From contig JAJEKV010000058.1 in NCBI GenBank assembly GCA_021234155.1, positions 8,990,992-9,054,991 on the forward strand: a DNA stretch of 64,000 nucleotides, given 5' to 3'. This document shows positions 44,591-55,603 of the stretch, in pieces (within the stretch, counting starts at the first letter, position 1; each line of letters opens with the position of its first letter). The notes beneath the pieces were generated by a model. That model made no database searches and had not been told where the DNA came from. It was given only the letters and a program-made list of their open reading frames with translations. This DNA is from Isoetes taiwanensis. Its lineage: Eukaryota; Streptophyta; Lycopodiopsida; Isoetales; Isoetaceae. The translations under genes were made by a program, and so were the position numbers.

Positions 44591-45240
44591 GCTCTTATGA
44601 CATACCAGTTCATTCCTTGTGCTAACAGTGGTTTAGTCTGTAGCTCCGTCTAACTGAGTATTAGGCGCAGAGGAGTGTATCGGGAGCAGAGGAATGTATC
44701 AGGTAAAGAGAGATTTCGAACGACTTCTCGGTATGGCGCCACAACGCTGGCTGTAGCTCCGTCTAACTGAGGGTTTTATTGAAACTAGATGATTTGATCG
44801 ATGGACGTGGGACCATGGTAGCAGCGGGAGATGAGCTAGAGGACATGGGCACTCTTCACTGCAACGCCATAAGAAGGGATACACAAGGGTCGCTTTAACA
44901 CAAGTTTTTGATGAAGATCCCTTGTTGATGCGGCGACAGAAGAAGCAAAGACCCTCGGAGAGGCTACAGGGATCTGTGATGCAATGGCCCAAATAATACT
45001 TGCGAGAAGAGGTGAGTGCTTATGACTGTTTTATTAGGATGTTTGTTTCATATATCCTATTAGGCATATTAGACTTGTTTAGAATGTGGAGCTGCTCAAA
45101 AGCTCGCTCGATTGGTTGTTTCCTTATTGAACATATTTCAGCATCGAGACACTCTCTAGTTTGAGAGATGTTGAGCAAGGGAGCAACCAATCAGAGTAAC
45201 TCGCGAACAACTGCATGTGTTTGGTAGTTTTGGTTGGAAT
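44591..45240. other. No recognisable gene
   Basis: Unique DNA to the right of the duplicated block and left of the palindrome arrays. 'GTAGCTCCGTCTAACTGAG' occurs twice (44640 and 44752). Small frames only. Confidence 0.45.
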
Positions 45241-46255
45241 TCATTCCCATGTGGTTAGTCGCAAAGGCCTCCACCCAGTCTAAGCCCCTCCCCTTCGCAG
45301 TATTTGAGGAAGATGGTTTGAAGGAGAGTGGCTCAGACTGGCTAGAGGCACCTGCAACTCGACACTGGAGAATGCACTAGAGCTTGGGCAGGTCAAGGGA
45401 GGATGTGAGATAAGTAGTTTGCATTGTTGTGTGTAAGACTCGAGGGCCTTCTCGACTCGCGAGTCGAGAAAGCCCCCCAGCCATCCTTGGAGATGGACTT
45501 CAAATCCCCCGTGGTTAGTCATTGAGAGGCATCCACCGGTCTGAGTCCCTCCCTTCGCAATATTTGAGGAAGATGGTTCGAAGGAGAGTGGCTCTGACTA
45601 GGTAGAGGCACATGCGACTCGACACTGGAGAATGCACTAGAGCTTGGGCAGGTCAAAGGAGGATGTGAGATAAGTAGTCTGCATTGCTGTGTGTAAGACT
45701 CTAGGGCCTTCTCGACTCGTGAGTCGAGAAAGCTCCCCCCAGCCCTCCTTAGAGATGGACTTCAAATGCATTCTCCCGTGTGTTAGTCGCAGAGGCCTCC
45801 ACCCAGTCTGAACCCCTCCCATTTGCAATATTCGAGGAAGATGGTTCAAAGAAGAGTGGCTCTGACTGGGTAGAGGCACCTGTGACTCGACACTGGAGAA
45901 TACACTAGAGATTGGGCATGTCAAGGGAGGATGTAAGATAAGTAGTATGCATTGCTGTGTGTAAGACTCAAGGGCCTTCTCGACTTGCGAGTCGAGAAAA
46001 CCCCTCAGCCCTCCTTAGAGATGAAGTTCAAATGCATTCCCCTGTGGTTAGTTGCAGAGGCCTCCACCCAGTATGAGCCCCTCCCCTGGTTCGAAGGAGA
46101 GTGGCTCTGACTGGATCTGCGACTCGACACTAAAGAATGCACTAGAGCTTGGGCAGGTATAGGGAGGATGTGGGATACATAGTCTGCATTGCTGTACATT
46201 GGACTAAAGGACTTCTCGACTCGCGAGTCGAAAAAGCTCCTCTCAACTCGCGTAT
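45241..46255 (+). repeat. Tandem array of a ~265-bp unit, each with one 22-bp palindrome
   Basis: Four units start near 45241, 45506, 45773 and 46038 and share 'GCCTCCACCCAGTCTGAGCC', 'GAGAGTGGCTCTGACTGG', 'CGACACTGGAGAATGCACTA', and 'GCATTGCTGTGTGTAAGACT'. Palindromes fall at the same place in each: 45449, 45709, 45977 and 46213. The last unit is about 235 bp. No coding content is credible; frames crossing it are repetitive. Confidence 0.95.
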
Positions 46256-46330
46256 CTAGTATGCGACACCAAGATTGAGCCCCTATCCTCAAAGGTCCTA
46301 GAGTAGAGGGATCCAGACTGGATGACCGCA

Positions 46331-46745
46331 TTCTCGACTCGAGAGACGAAAGTGGGTGAGTAGGGCATTTTTGTTATTTGTTGTATTGTCGACTCGCGAG
46401 TCGAGAATAAGGGGAGTAGACTAGTGTTGGCTGGCTGAGGCATTCTCGACTCGCGAGTTGAGAATATGGAGTGTAATAGCAGTGCTTGCTGGAGAAATTC
46501 TCGACTCGCGAGGCGAGAATAGGGGGAGTAGATCCTAGAGTGTTGGGTGGGTGAGGCATTCTCGACTCGCAAGTTGAGAATAGGAGGAGTATATAGTGTT
46601 GGCTGGGTGAGGCATTCTCGATCGCGAGTCGAGAATTCAGAGTAAGAGCCGGTGCTTGCTGGGTGAGAAATTCTCGACTCGAGAGGCGAGAATAGGGGGA
46701 GTAGTTCCTGGAGTGCTGGCTGGTGAGGGATTCTCGACTCGCGAC
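46331..46745 (+). repeat. Tandem array of a ~57-bp unit, each with one 22-bp palindrome
   Basis: Palindromes or close variants at 46331, 46386, 46443, 46498, 46559, 46614, 46671 and a half copy at 46731. Spacers alternate between two types, 'TAGGGGGAGTAG...GTTGGCTGGGTGAGGCA' and 'GTAATAGCAGTGCTTGCTGG', so the true unit may be a ~115-bp dimer. The array ends abruptly in the middle of the eighth palindrome. Confidence 0.95.
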
Positions 46746-47950
46746 CTTTTTTGCAAGAGAGGATGTATTATGTGTTGGAAAGGTCTGTCCAATGTTATAA
46801 ACTACCTAACATCTTCAAAGTTCAACCAAATGAAACATTCATAGTTTTTTCTTTTGTGTACATGCTTGCTCTGCAATTTTTTCCTTCTATCACCTGTTTT
46901 TGGAGGATTCCTAGTCGGCAATTTCGGTTGGTTGTCCTATTCGAAGTTATGATTAAATGACAACAGTGATGCATTCAAGTAAATAATACAAACAAAGAAC
47001 ACGGAACTGCCTTCCATTAAAAAAAGAACAGAAAATAATGATCATGGTCCTGACCCGACCTGAATAACAAAATATAATCTAAGGAAAGAACGTACTTGAC
47101 AGATTTGCTGGAAGAAAACGCAGGTTCCATGTCTGATTCCTTGCTTATATAGGCACTTGCAAATCGAGAATAGGGGTTTGTCGGGCTGGAAATTGTATTA
47201 GAGGATAGTAAGATCCTCTAAATACTATAAAACGAAGAAGGAAGTAAGAATACAGTAAAGAGCATGGAAATAACAAGAGTGGTGGTAAAAATAGTGCTAA
47301 AAACTTACTAAAAAAAACCTCACTTTCTTCTCAGACTATGACGGCCTCTAGAGGACTCGATGTGCACGAAAACCTCGGCGCCGGATGCGTCATGATCCGT
47401 CGATCAGGCCAACGTCATAAGAATTTGTTGCTCTGCTGCGGCCGATCGCCTTACAGGAGATGCTTGCAGAAAAAACAGAGGGATGAATCAGAATGGAAGA
47501 AGGGGAAGAGTGCAGTTATTTCTTGTTGCACTCTCGATCCTCGAAAAAGTGCCTTAATGAGTGTCTGGTACGTAGAGGCCATGTCATCATGGCGTGACTA
47601 TCCGGATGGCTGATGTAGCCATGCCAGTAGTGCTAAGGAAGCAACACGTGGCCACATAAATGCTTATGGCTCTATGGTTTTAATGTTAAGGTTTTAATGT
47701 TTATGATTATACGGTTATATATATGGTTATATGGTTATACTTTATTGTTTATTATTTTGTAGTGTTGATGGTTATATGGTTATAATGTTCCATGTTGAAT
47801 GTCTTCTTTCATTTAGGGAGCATCTGAAACCATAATTAAGCCAAGCAAGCCAAACACAAGACATTGCCCCAGGCTCCAATGGAGGAAGATGGATTGCTTA
47901 TTGTTGCATCCCGTCTGCGGCCGGGGCCGGTCTTCTGAGAGGGCATCATA
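46746..47950. other. No recognisable gene
   Basis: Includes an AT-rich run with repeated GGTTATA near 47.7-47.8 kb. A 91-codon frame at 47338-47613 shows no family features. The latter part may be the leader of the gene that follows. Confidence 0.4.
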
Positions 47951-47956
47951 ACTATA

Positions 47957-49430
47957 GTGGATCCATCTGATAGTGTGAATGATCAAAGGCTAGGAGATGA
48001 TCATCTTGGTGTTGGCATTGGGAAGCTTCTTATCCAGGTTGATACAATCATCTCCCAGGATAGCTCCAGTGACCACATTGTGTGCTCCAGATTGCTTGAG
48101 TCTCAAACTCAGTTAAGATGGCCAATTCGACATATTACACACAAGAATGGTGAGAACCTAGAAGGCCCAACTGAAATAGATACCCCGAGGCCCAGCCCAG
48201 GCAATGCGGAAGGTTTGGTGGTGGATGAGCATCCTTTGATTATGAGGAAGAGGCACTACATGTTTCATAAAAGGCAGCCAAGGGTACCCAAAAAGGCTAG
48301 AATTGACAGATATTTACAAAGGATGCAAAGTACGGCACCAACCAAAGAAAACCTAGAAGAAATTAGGGGACAAGAGTGTTGCATTCTAGATTGCACAGTT
48401 CAATATAGTGTGGATGACCTTGTGGAAATAAGGTCTCAATACATTGGACAACTTCAGAAAGACAGGATTAGTTTCATCTACTCCTTGTATAGAAATTCCT
48501 GCTATGATGAAAACACAAGAATATTACTTTATCAATTAATTGAGGGACCTGAAGTTATGTATGAGAGCATTAAGATGGATTCTTGGCCTGAGCAAGATAT
48601 CATTTTATAGATACTGCAAGCAAGTCAGAAAAGGGCATAGGTTGTTCGAGCATGGCAATGCACTGACTTTGAGACCTAGAGCAAACACTTTGAGAGTTGT
48701 TGCAGTCTTCGAGAGCTTTGTGAGATACATGTCTCAATCTATGGCGCATAAGTCGAAGGTGAACGAGCATGGTGTACGAGTGGTCCAAAGCGTGTTGCCA
48801 CATCATTACATCCAGAAAGAGTGCTTTAAAGAGGTCAACTCCATTCTAGAAACTACCGGAGGTCGGCCTCTTTCTCAATAATCTTCAACAGGTTATAGAA
48901 AACTCACTTCTCAGACATGTGTGTCTTGCAACACATGCCATTCGTTAAAGTGCAACACTTGCATAAGGATACACTTGCAGCAATTGCAATAGAGAAAAAA
49001 AGAATGGCAATCATGGAGCAATTTGCAGATCACCAATCAGACCAAATATCATGTAGACAGCTATATTGGCAGTGGAGAACATTTTCCCAGATGCATCCTG
49101 ACAGATTTTTGTGTATAATTTATGATAAGATGGATCAACACAAGACTTTCTTGCCAAAGCTAGATCCTTTGCCCAAGCGTTGTCAAACCGCTTTTCAGAT
49201 GAAAGTAAGTTGGGCGGGTGTCTTGTCACATGGGCATGGAACTTGCACCTATGGTCATTTTAGGGCAAATCATGTTGATCCTCAATGGAGGGAAGGTGGA
49301 GTGCGTGGTATGGTCATATCCAACTTGTCACATTTCAAAGGACGAGACCCACAAGATCCCCAAAAGGGAGATGGACAAAGCAATGAGCAACCTCCATGCT
49401 ATAGCACTGTATGAGGGTAGACAAAATCGA
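47957..49430 (+). pseudogene. DUF7869-type transposase-like gene, frameshifted
   Basis: Three overlapping plus-strand frames read as one protein: 47957-48610 ('VDDLVEIRSQYIGQLQKDRI', 'LYRNSCYDENTRILLYQLIE'), 48540-48881 ('SFYRYCKQVRKGHRLFEHGN', 'VRVVQSVLPHHYIQKECFKE') and 48917-49414 ('WRTFSQMHPDRFLCIIYDKM', 'DQHKTFLPKL', 'VLSHGHGTCTYGHF'). The 'DRFLCIIYDKMDQxKTxLP' core and following 'HGHG' segment are the signature I associate with DUF7869 proteins, common in ferns, lycophytes and mosses and probably derived from transposases. Two frame changes (near 48600 and 48885) break it. It ends without an obvious terminal repeat. Confidence 0.65.
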
Positions 49431-49649
49431 AAAACTTGAAAACTTTCTCAACTCGTGGTTTGTAATATTTATGAGGAAAACAAGTGACCCAGTTCTTGGT
49501 GTATGATGTGTAATTCTATACAAGCATTCAATTCAAAATTTTTATTTTTATTTTTAGTATGAGTTCCATTTTCAGCATAAGACCCAAATGTCAGGATCTG
49601 ACCCACTTTAATTAAATGCGACTTTTAATAATTATGTTTTTATTAGGCT

Positions 49650-50100
49650 TGATATTCTACTATAAGAGTGGGCATGAAAATGATAAAGGATTGGATCAAA
49701 GTTATGGGAACTATTACAAAACAACCTAGCATCTGCAATAAGTCTGATCGTATTTTAGCAGTTACTAGACTTGGAATGGCTGGTATTCCAAGTAGATATG
49801 CGCACTACGGGTCATAGATCGGTAGAAGCCTACAAAAAGTAAATTATTTATTTCTTTGTTGCTCTCTTTTTTTGCTCATTTAAAAACTTCCTTATATTAT
49901 CTTATTTGCGAGGTATGACGGAACCAAGGACTTGCAGATGAAGGCTGCGATGAATATTATTTCAAACCCTATTAATGATGATGGCTCACTGAAGACATAC
50001 GAGTTTGTATTGTCTAAGAAAGTTGAGAAGAAAAGGTTGCTGGAATTTGGAGTTTTGAATCAGAGTAGATCATTGCGCACGGATAATTAGAAACCTGATG
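49650..50100 (+). pseudogene. Unidentified gene fragment
   Basis: Exon-like pieces read 'MKMIKDWIKVMGTITKQPSI', 'ILAVTRLGMAGIPSRYAHYG' and, after a T-rich intron-like gap, 'MKAAMNIISNPINDDGSLKT' with 'YEFVLSKKVEKKRLLEFGVL'. Codon-like, with no family recognised. It is followed by a tandem duplication. Confidence 0.35.
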
Positions 50101-50757
50101 TTAGTGATAATGTGATAGTTGCTACTGACAAGAAGATATGTGTCTTACATGAGATTGATATGAATTATGTTAGTTCCGTAACAAGTGCAGAAGGTAAAGG
50201 TAAGAATCTGCATTATCTGGGAATCTAGCATTAGTTGGTGTTCAGCCACAAGGAATTGTTTAGAAACAGTGGAATAAGAAGAATAATCCATAGCTTATGT
50301 TTTCTGATGATGAGTTGCTTCAAATGCCAATTCCTGAAAGACAATCATGTGTTAAAGAACAATCATGTCTAGAATGTTGATGGTCTGTGTTTACTACGTG
50401 CAAGCAGGCATAATTGTGTTTTTAATTTTAGTGATAATTTGATAGTTGCTGCTAACAAGAAGATATGTGTCTTACATGAGATTGATATGAATTATGTTAG
50501 TTCCGTAACAAGTGCAGAAGGTAAAGGTAAGAATGCTGCATTATCTGAAAATCCAGCATTAATTGGTCTTCAGCCATAAGGAAATGTTTAGAAACAGTGG
50601 AATAAGGAGAATAATCCATAGCTTATGTTTTCTGGTGATGAGTTGCTTCAGATGCCAATTCCTGAAAGACAATCATGTGCTAAAGAACAATCATGTCCAG
50701 AATGTTGATGGTCTGTGTTTCCTACGTGCAAGCAGGCATAATTGTGTTTTTTATTTT
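50101..50757 (+). repeat. Direct tandem duplication, period 327 bp
   Basis: 50101-50427 is repeated at 50428-50757 with scattered differences. The repeated part includes 'KKICVLHEIDMNYVSSVTSA' followed by 'EGKGKN', so a coding exon of the neighbouring fragment has been doubled. Confidence 0.92.
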
Positions 50758-51676
50758 ACTGGACAGGATCAGCAAAGTGCATGTAAGATTGTTGCAGCAT
50801 GAAGAAGAAATCTTGAAAAAAGAAGAAAAAATTGAACAGAAATGATTACGTGAGACAATGATTGTTGTACTTTGATTTTTGATGTCCGATTTTAATTTGA
50901 AACTCCGTTTTGAAGTTTGTGAGATAATGTTTTAAACTTGTAATTTTAAATAGTGTTTTGAACTGACTTCTCTTATATGAAATAACGTTTTGAATTGACT
51001 TCCTTAAATTTCTTCATATTTGCTTTGTCATGAATGCATATGAATTGATTGCATAAATACATAATATGCCTTAAATATACGAAAGAAATATAAAGGACAA
51101 CTGTATATATACAGGAAAAATTATTAGAAATAATCTGGAATAGAAATAGAGTGAAATTGACTCTCCACGATTATTATGGAGTAAATATTCCTAAGATATC
51201 CAAGTTACCGTTGCTGAGCAAATATTCTAGGAATGTTGGCAGTTGGCCAATGAGTGAGATGTGTTTAGGGCCAAGAATAATCGAAGCGAATATTACCTTG
51301 ATTGATAGGACAACTCCACCATCTGCAACAAGTCTAAGGGATAATTTACATGCATCATACATGGCTGGCCTTGTTTTGCCATGTGCAATAGCAGACTCTT
51401 GATGTTTCTTGAAAAATGGCTAGTCATTTCTCATGACTTCGACATCACAATGGCATCATGTAAATCGCCCCTACCGAACACTACTCCGATTATGGATGCT
51501 ACAAAATGGCTATCCATTTGATATGTTATTAGACTAGGTAGTCTCGAGTTGCATCTTTAAGAAATGAGTCAGAAAAGAAGGTAATTGACAAGCTTGTTTA
51601 TAAAGAATACCATTGTGACATTGTTGAAATCTGATTTATATCAAAGAACTCATGTTCTAACAGGAGGGAAGAATGA
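50758..51676. other. No recognisable gene
   Basis: AT-rich; a short plus-strand frame at 51151-51402 has no family features. Confidence 0.4.
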
Positions 51677-53160
51677 ATGTTCGCGCCTTCCTTCAGTACC
51701 TCGGGATACGTACAACCCCCAGCTTCGATGGATGAGCCTTTGCTCGAAGCTGTTCTCCATAGGCTTGGGTTCACACACATCCCCTCTGACCATGATTTAA
51801 AAATTTTAGCAGTAGAAAGTTTAATCAGATTAGCTTTTGATTCTCACTCCAGAATGGCCTTTTGCAAAATTGACCACAGCAAATTCAATAAATATTTTCT
51901 GTGCATCCTTCGCTTTGATGAAATTGGTTCTCTAAGAATCACTGCACATAATTCTCAGGGTTTCTTGGCTCTTGGCAATAGTTTTGAAAGAAATCTTTAT
52001 TTGCTTGGAAGTTTCTGAAGAATTCGGTGTTGAAACCACCTTCCACTGGGCCTCTTCTTTTATCTTCAACCAACGTAAGTTTTTAAGATCCCGATATTAG
52101 TCATCTGGAAGTTTGTCGTGGCTAATCAATTTTCTCCCTCCTCTCCTCCCTCCCTCTTTTCCATTTTTTTGCATTCTTTTTCTTGTTTTTTGTGCGCTTT
52201 ACCTTTCTTGCCATACCCTGTCTATTTCCAATGATAGATTCTGATGAGGCATGTGGGCCTCTGCTCAAAGATCCCATATCAGGAGCCTATCTTGATTCCT
52301 TGATTTGATAGCCTTTGTTTCTGTTCCTTTTCCCCCCCTTTTTTTTCCACTATGTCTTTCTCCAGATTATTCTCCAAACTCCTGTTTCCCAAGAATATCT
52401 TTGTGTAATCTCCTGCTCGCGGCCTCCTCCCCAATGCGGCCATGGCATCCCATTTCACTGCTGGCTCCTCCAGGGCCAAGGCCTTTGCTTTCAAGCCAGG
52501 GACAACTGTTGATCTTAGGTATGTTGCTAAGCTTGAGGAAAACAAAGACAAAAATTGATCCTAGATTAAAGATCCACTGGCTTACTTCAATCTTCTGAAG
52601 CCCTAATAGAAAGCCGCGACAATCATCATGGACCTCAGGAAAGATGGGGAGATTTTCCAGGATTTTGAAGAACAAGATAAGAATGAGGCTAATTTTTGGG
52701 AGAGTCGATGAAATACAAGCAATAGTCTGGATAAAATTTAGCATTTGGACCTCCTCCTTACGTCAAAGTTGTGTGTCAAAACTTGCACTCTTCTCAAAAC
52801 TGTTGCAGTCTCAAGAATGTGGCTTTTCGAACTATTTGATAAGCTTAAGTTAGGGTAGAGCAAGGGCTCTTTCAAAATAGAAGATCAGTGGGCTGAGGCT
52901 TTCCCTTATGTGGCTGAAGAGTGGTGCAGAGATCTCAAATATTATACAGAATACGCCCTTCCTGATATTGTGGTCACCTTGAAGAATACAAAGTCAAAGT
53001 ACCAGATTCAAGAACTCCCTTATATCAGCTTCTTGGGCTTCAATGCATGGACAACAACAGCTTCTTTATACCTGTTGTCGTCATTAAATGTAGCTGCCCA
53101 AACTGTACTAAATTTAAAAGGAACAACCTGCATGAGATTGATCCCCAGGATTTGATCTTT
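51677..53160 (+). pseudogene. 5' part of a second LINE (ORF0a and ORF0b homologues)
   Basis: 51728-52070 encodes 'MDEPLLEAVLHRLGFTHIPS', 'FLCILRFDEIGSLRITAHNS' and 'EEFGVETTFHWASSFIF', matching the first upstream frame of the LINE at 20.0-26.6 kb in order. Further on, 'EIFQDFEEQDKNEANFW' (about 52651) falls where ORF0b starts. At 53034-53130 'CMDNNSFFIPVVVIKCSCPN' followed by 'CTKFK' matches the ORF0b Cys module with the same C-x-C-x2-C spacing. No endonuclease or RT follows, so the element is truncated or internally deleted. The middle (52.1-52.6 kb) is not alignable by eye. Confidence 0.7.
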
Positions 53161-53430
53161 GAGCTTCATACCTTTCACATTCAGCATGGTGAGAGTGTAC
53201 ATCAGTATGTTGAAAGATTTAACTTGTATCTTGTCAAGTGCCAAGCTAACTATACTTTGCATCTTGTTGCTTCATTTATTAGAGGTTTGGGCAGCAGACC
53301 AAGAATATACGGGAAAATGCTCAAAATACAAAAGAAAGAGGGATTTGATACCATACATAAAGCCTTTACTAATGAATATTCATGCTTCTTTCATGCTTCA
53401 TTGTTTATATTATCCAGCTCATTCAGCTCA
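53160..53430 (+). pseudogene. Gag-like fragment
   Basis: The plus-strand frame reads 'FHIQHGESVHQYVERFNLYL' and 'VASFIRGLGSRPRIYGKML', the pattern of a retrotransposon Gag core ('E-S-V-x-x-Y-x-x-R-F'). It abuts the LINE piece on the left and a small LTR on the right. Its relation to either is unclear. Confidence 0.4.
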
Positions 53431-53572
53431 TGTAACGGGCCCATGGTAGACCGCTCGAGTATTCGAACCTTGAATGTGCCTGTGGGGCGTTCCCGAGACA
53501 CCGGCGACTACTCATAAACGTCTAGACGGTTTTGCCCAGTTGGTTAAGGGCATGTCGGTTACGAACGTTACA
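53431..53572 (+). mobile_element. Miniature LTR (142 bp), candidate TRIM or short-LTR element
   Basis: Starts TGTAACG and ends CGTTACA, a perfect 7-bp terminal inverted repeat with TG...CA ends. One or two bases after it, TGGTATTAGAGC (53575-53586) differs at one position from the standard plant initiator-tRNA-Met primer-binding site. No second LTR or polypurine tract was found within 2 kb, so it could be a 5' LTR of a damaged element. Confidence 0.6.
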
Positions 53573-53586
53573 GTTGGTATTAGAGC

Positions 53587-55603
53587 AATGTTGGATCTTT
53601 GGGAGTTGACTAAGTTGAGATTGTGGAATTATGATGCTAATGGTTTTTCTTTTAGAGACATCAGGAGATGGTATCCTCAGAGGGAGGAGCAGTATCTGGA
53701 GGCTTGGTGGTCAACAATAAAGTGATAAGGGAGAATTCTCCATGTAAGCGATGGAAGTAACTTTTGACAATGTTGAGGTACAATTTCCCTTGTAGTTTGG
53801 TGAATACATGATCATGATAGTTATAAGGGATTTGAGAAGTGCTTGGATCTATGATTGACCCATGATCGAAACTGCCCACAATGCATCGGGGTTCTAATGC
53901 CCAAATCGGCCTGTTCCATGTCATATCGGGATGTTTCTAGATCGTCTGGCTCCATCGGTGACGATTCCATCTGTTGCATGAAAAAACCGTTGTTGCAGCC
54001 CATAACTTCTCAACTAGATTCCTCCTGCATCAATTTCGGCCTATTCCACGCTCTTTTAGGATAATTACCATGCATCTAGATTAGCTTCTATTCCATCTTT
54101 CATTCCTCTCGATGTTTCTGCATGCCATACTTTCTTGAACATACATAGCCAAACCTTCTTATCAATTCATGCATAAATCCAATGATATCAGCCCATGTAC
54201 CTCAGATTAACTCAACAAAACCCCACCTATAAGAAGATGTTTGATGCCGTTCTTGATGTGATCTCCAAGCTCTTGCCTCTTTGGTGTCTCAAACAGAATC
54301 CTTCTATGCTCTGCAATTCGTCTCTGGCATCCTACAAAAGCTTTGCAAGGCTCCTTCTCAAAAACACAAGAAAACCCTTGCTTTTAAGCTCTCTACACAT
54401 GCATGCACGCATGCATGCATGCCATGCATGTATACATGCGTATTTAAATACGCATGCCGCCCTATCAAGTGGCGAGGTCCGTTACAGCTCATCGCAAGAA
54501 TTCTATAAGAATATATACCTAATATGGCAAAAAAACGAACTGCAATTAACTCAATTGTACCTAACTTGACTTGAAGCATGTAGGGATTGAGGCAGTTTTC
54601 AAATGTTCAACCATTATGAGACTTTTGAGCATAGTGCTTCTTCAAAAGCTAACATCAATGCTTTTCTTCCTTTCCATTGCATAAACAACACCAAAACTTT
54701 TGTTAGATTCGTGAAACTTATAAATTAAAAGAAAAAATGGTTGATAATCTAAGCCAAAAAAACCTTTTGCTATAAGTGAAATTGTGCTGCTAGGGCAAAA
54801 CCCTTGTGCATGTTCGTCAATGTGTCTCCGCAATACTACACTGCCATACACAACAGTATATTATCACCAGTTAGAGAATAAGTATGGAACAATGGCTTAG
54901 ATGCATGACTTTAGGTGTTTGAAATCTATATTCTATTCTATTCTATTCTATTCTATTCTATATCATGATTGCATTGCACCACATTGGATAGTCACATTGT
55001 TGCCCTTAAAAAAATAATAATAATTGCTCTTTGCTGCAGAAGTGAAAGCCATAAAATCTACATTGTATATTATAACAGTAACATCTTATATCTTGATTGC
55101 ATCAACTGTATTAGAAAATACTTAACTACAATTTTTTGCCATGGCTATGCCTCTGCTTTAGCTCCCTTTCCATTGCCTAAACAACATCAAAGCTTTGTTA
55201 AGTCTGTGCTTCTTGTAAACTAAAACATAACATATTTTAATTACTATTCTTGCCTGTATAGATATAAAGCACCTAAGAGACCATGTAAAACCCCTGTAAA
55301 ACATGCTATAGCAAACAAAATAAGAAAGAGCCTAATGATGGATTATGTTATGATGGATTATGTTATATGGTAACTGGGATAGAAACATAAATGGCGATAC
55401 AAAAGTAAGAATATACTAGCTTTATTGTTGATAACAATGGAAAAGCCAGTGGAGAGACCATTTTATTCAAAATTTTCTTTATCCAAGCAATCATTTTCTT
55501 GATATGCATCTTGGTGGAAGTAGTCATTTATGATTGGAGGTGAATACGGGGGGCTTGGACCTTTACCAAAATAACTCAATGTCAATAAGACTAATTTAAC
55601 CAA
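53587..55603. other. No recognisable gene; simple repeats
   Basis: Contains a GCATGCATGC-rich palindromic run at about 54398-54457 and small frames only. Nothing supports a gene. Confidence 0.45.
54930..54961. repeat. Pentanucleotide microsatellite (TTCTA)n
   Basis: About six perfect units. Confidence 0.9.

Noticed and set aside
45280-46580. Repetitive frames across the palindrome arrays, up to ~109 codons
   Set aside because: They only translate tandem repeats in several frames and have no start context, splice signals or family likeness.
46331-46745. CRISPR array
   Set aside because: Regular palindromic repeats with short spacers, but the spacers are repeats themselves, there are no cas genes, and the setting is clearly a plant nuclear genome.
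53525-53590. tRNA gene
   Set aside because: An A-box-like 'AGTTGGTTAAGGGC' is present, but no acceptor stem, anticodon arm or B box can be folded; it lies in a miniature LTR.
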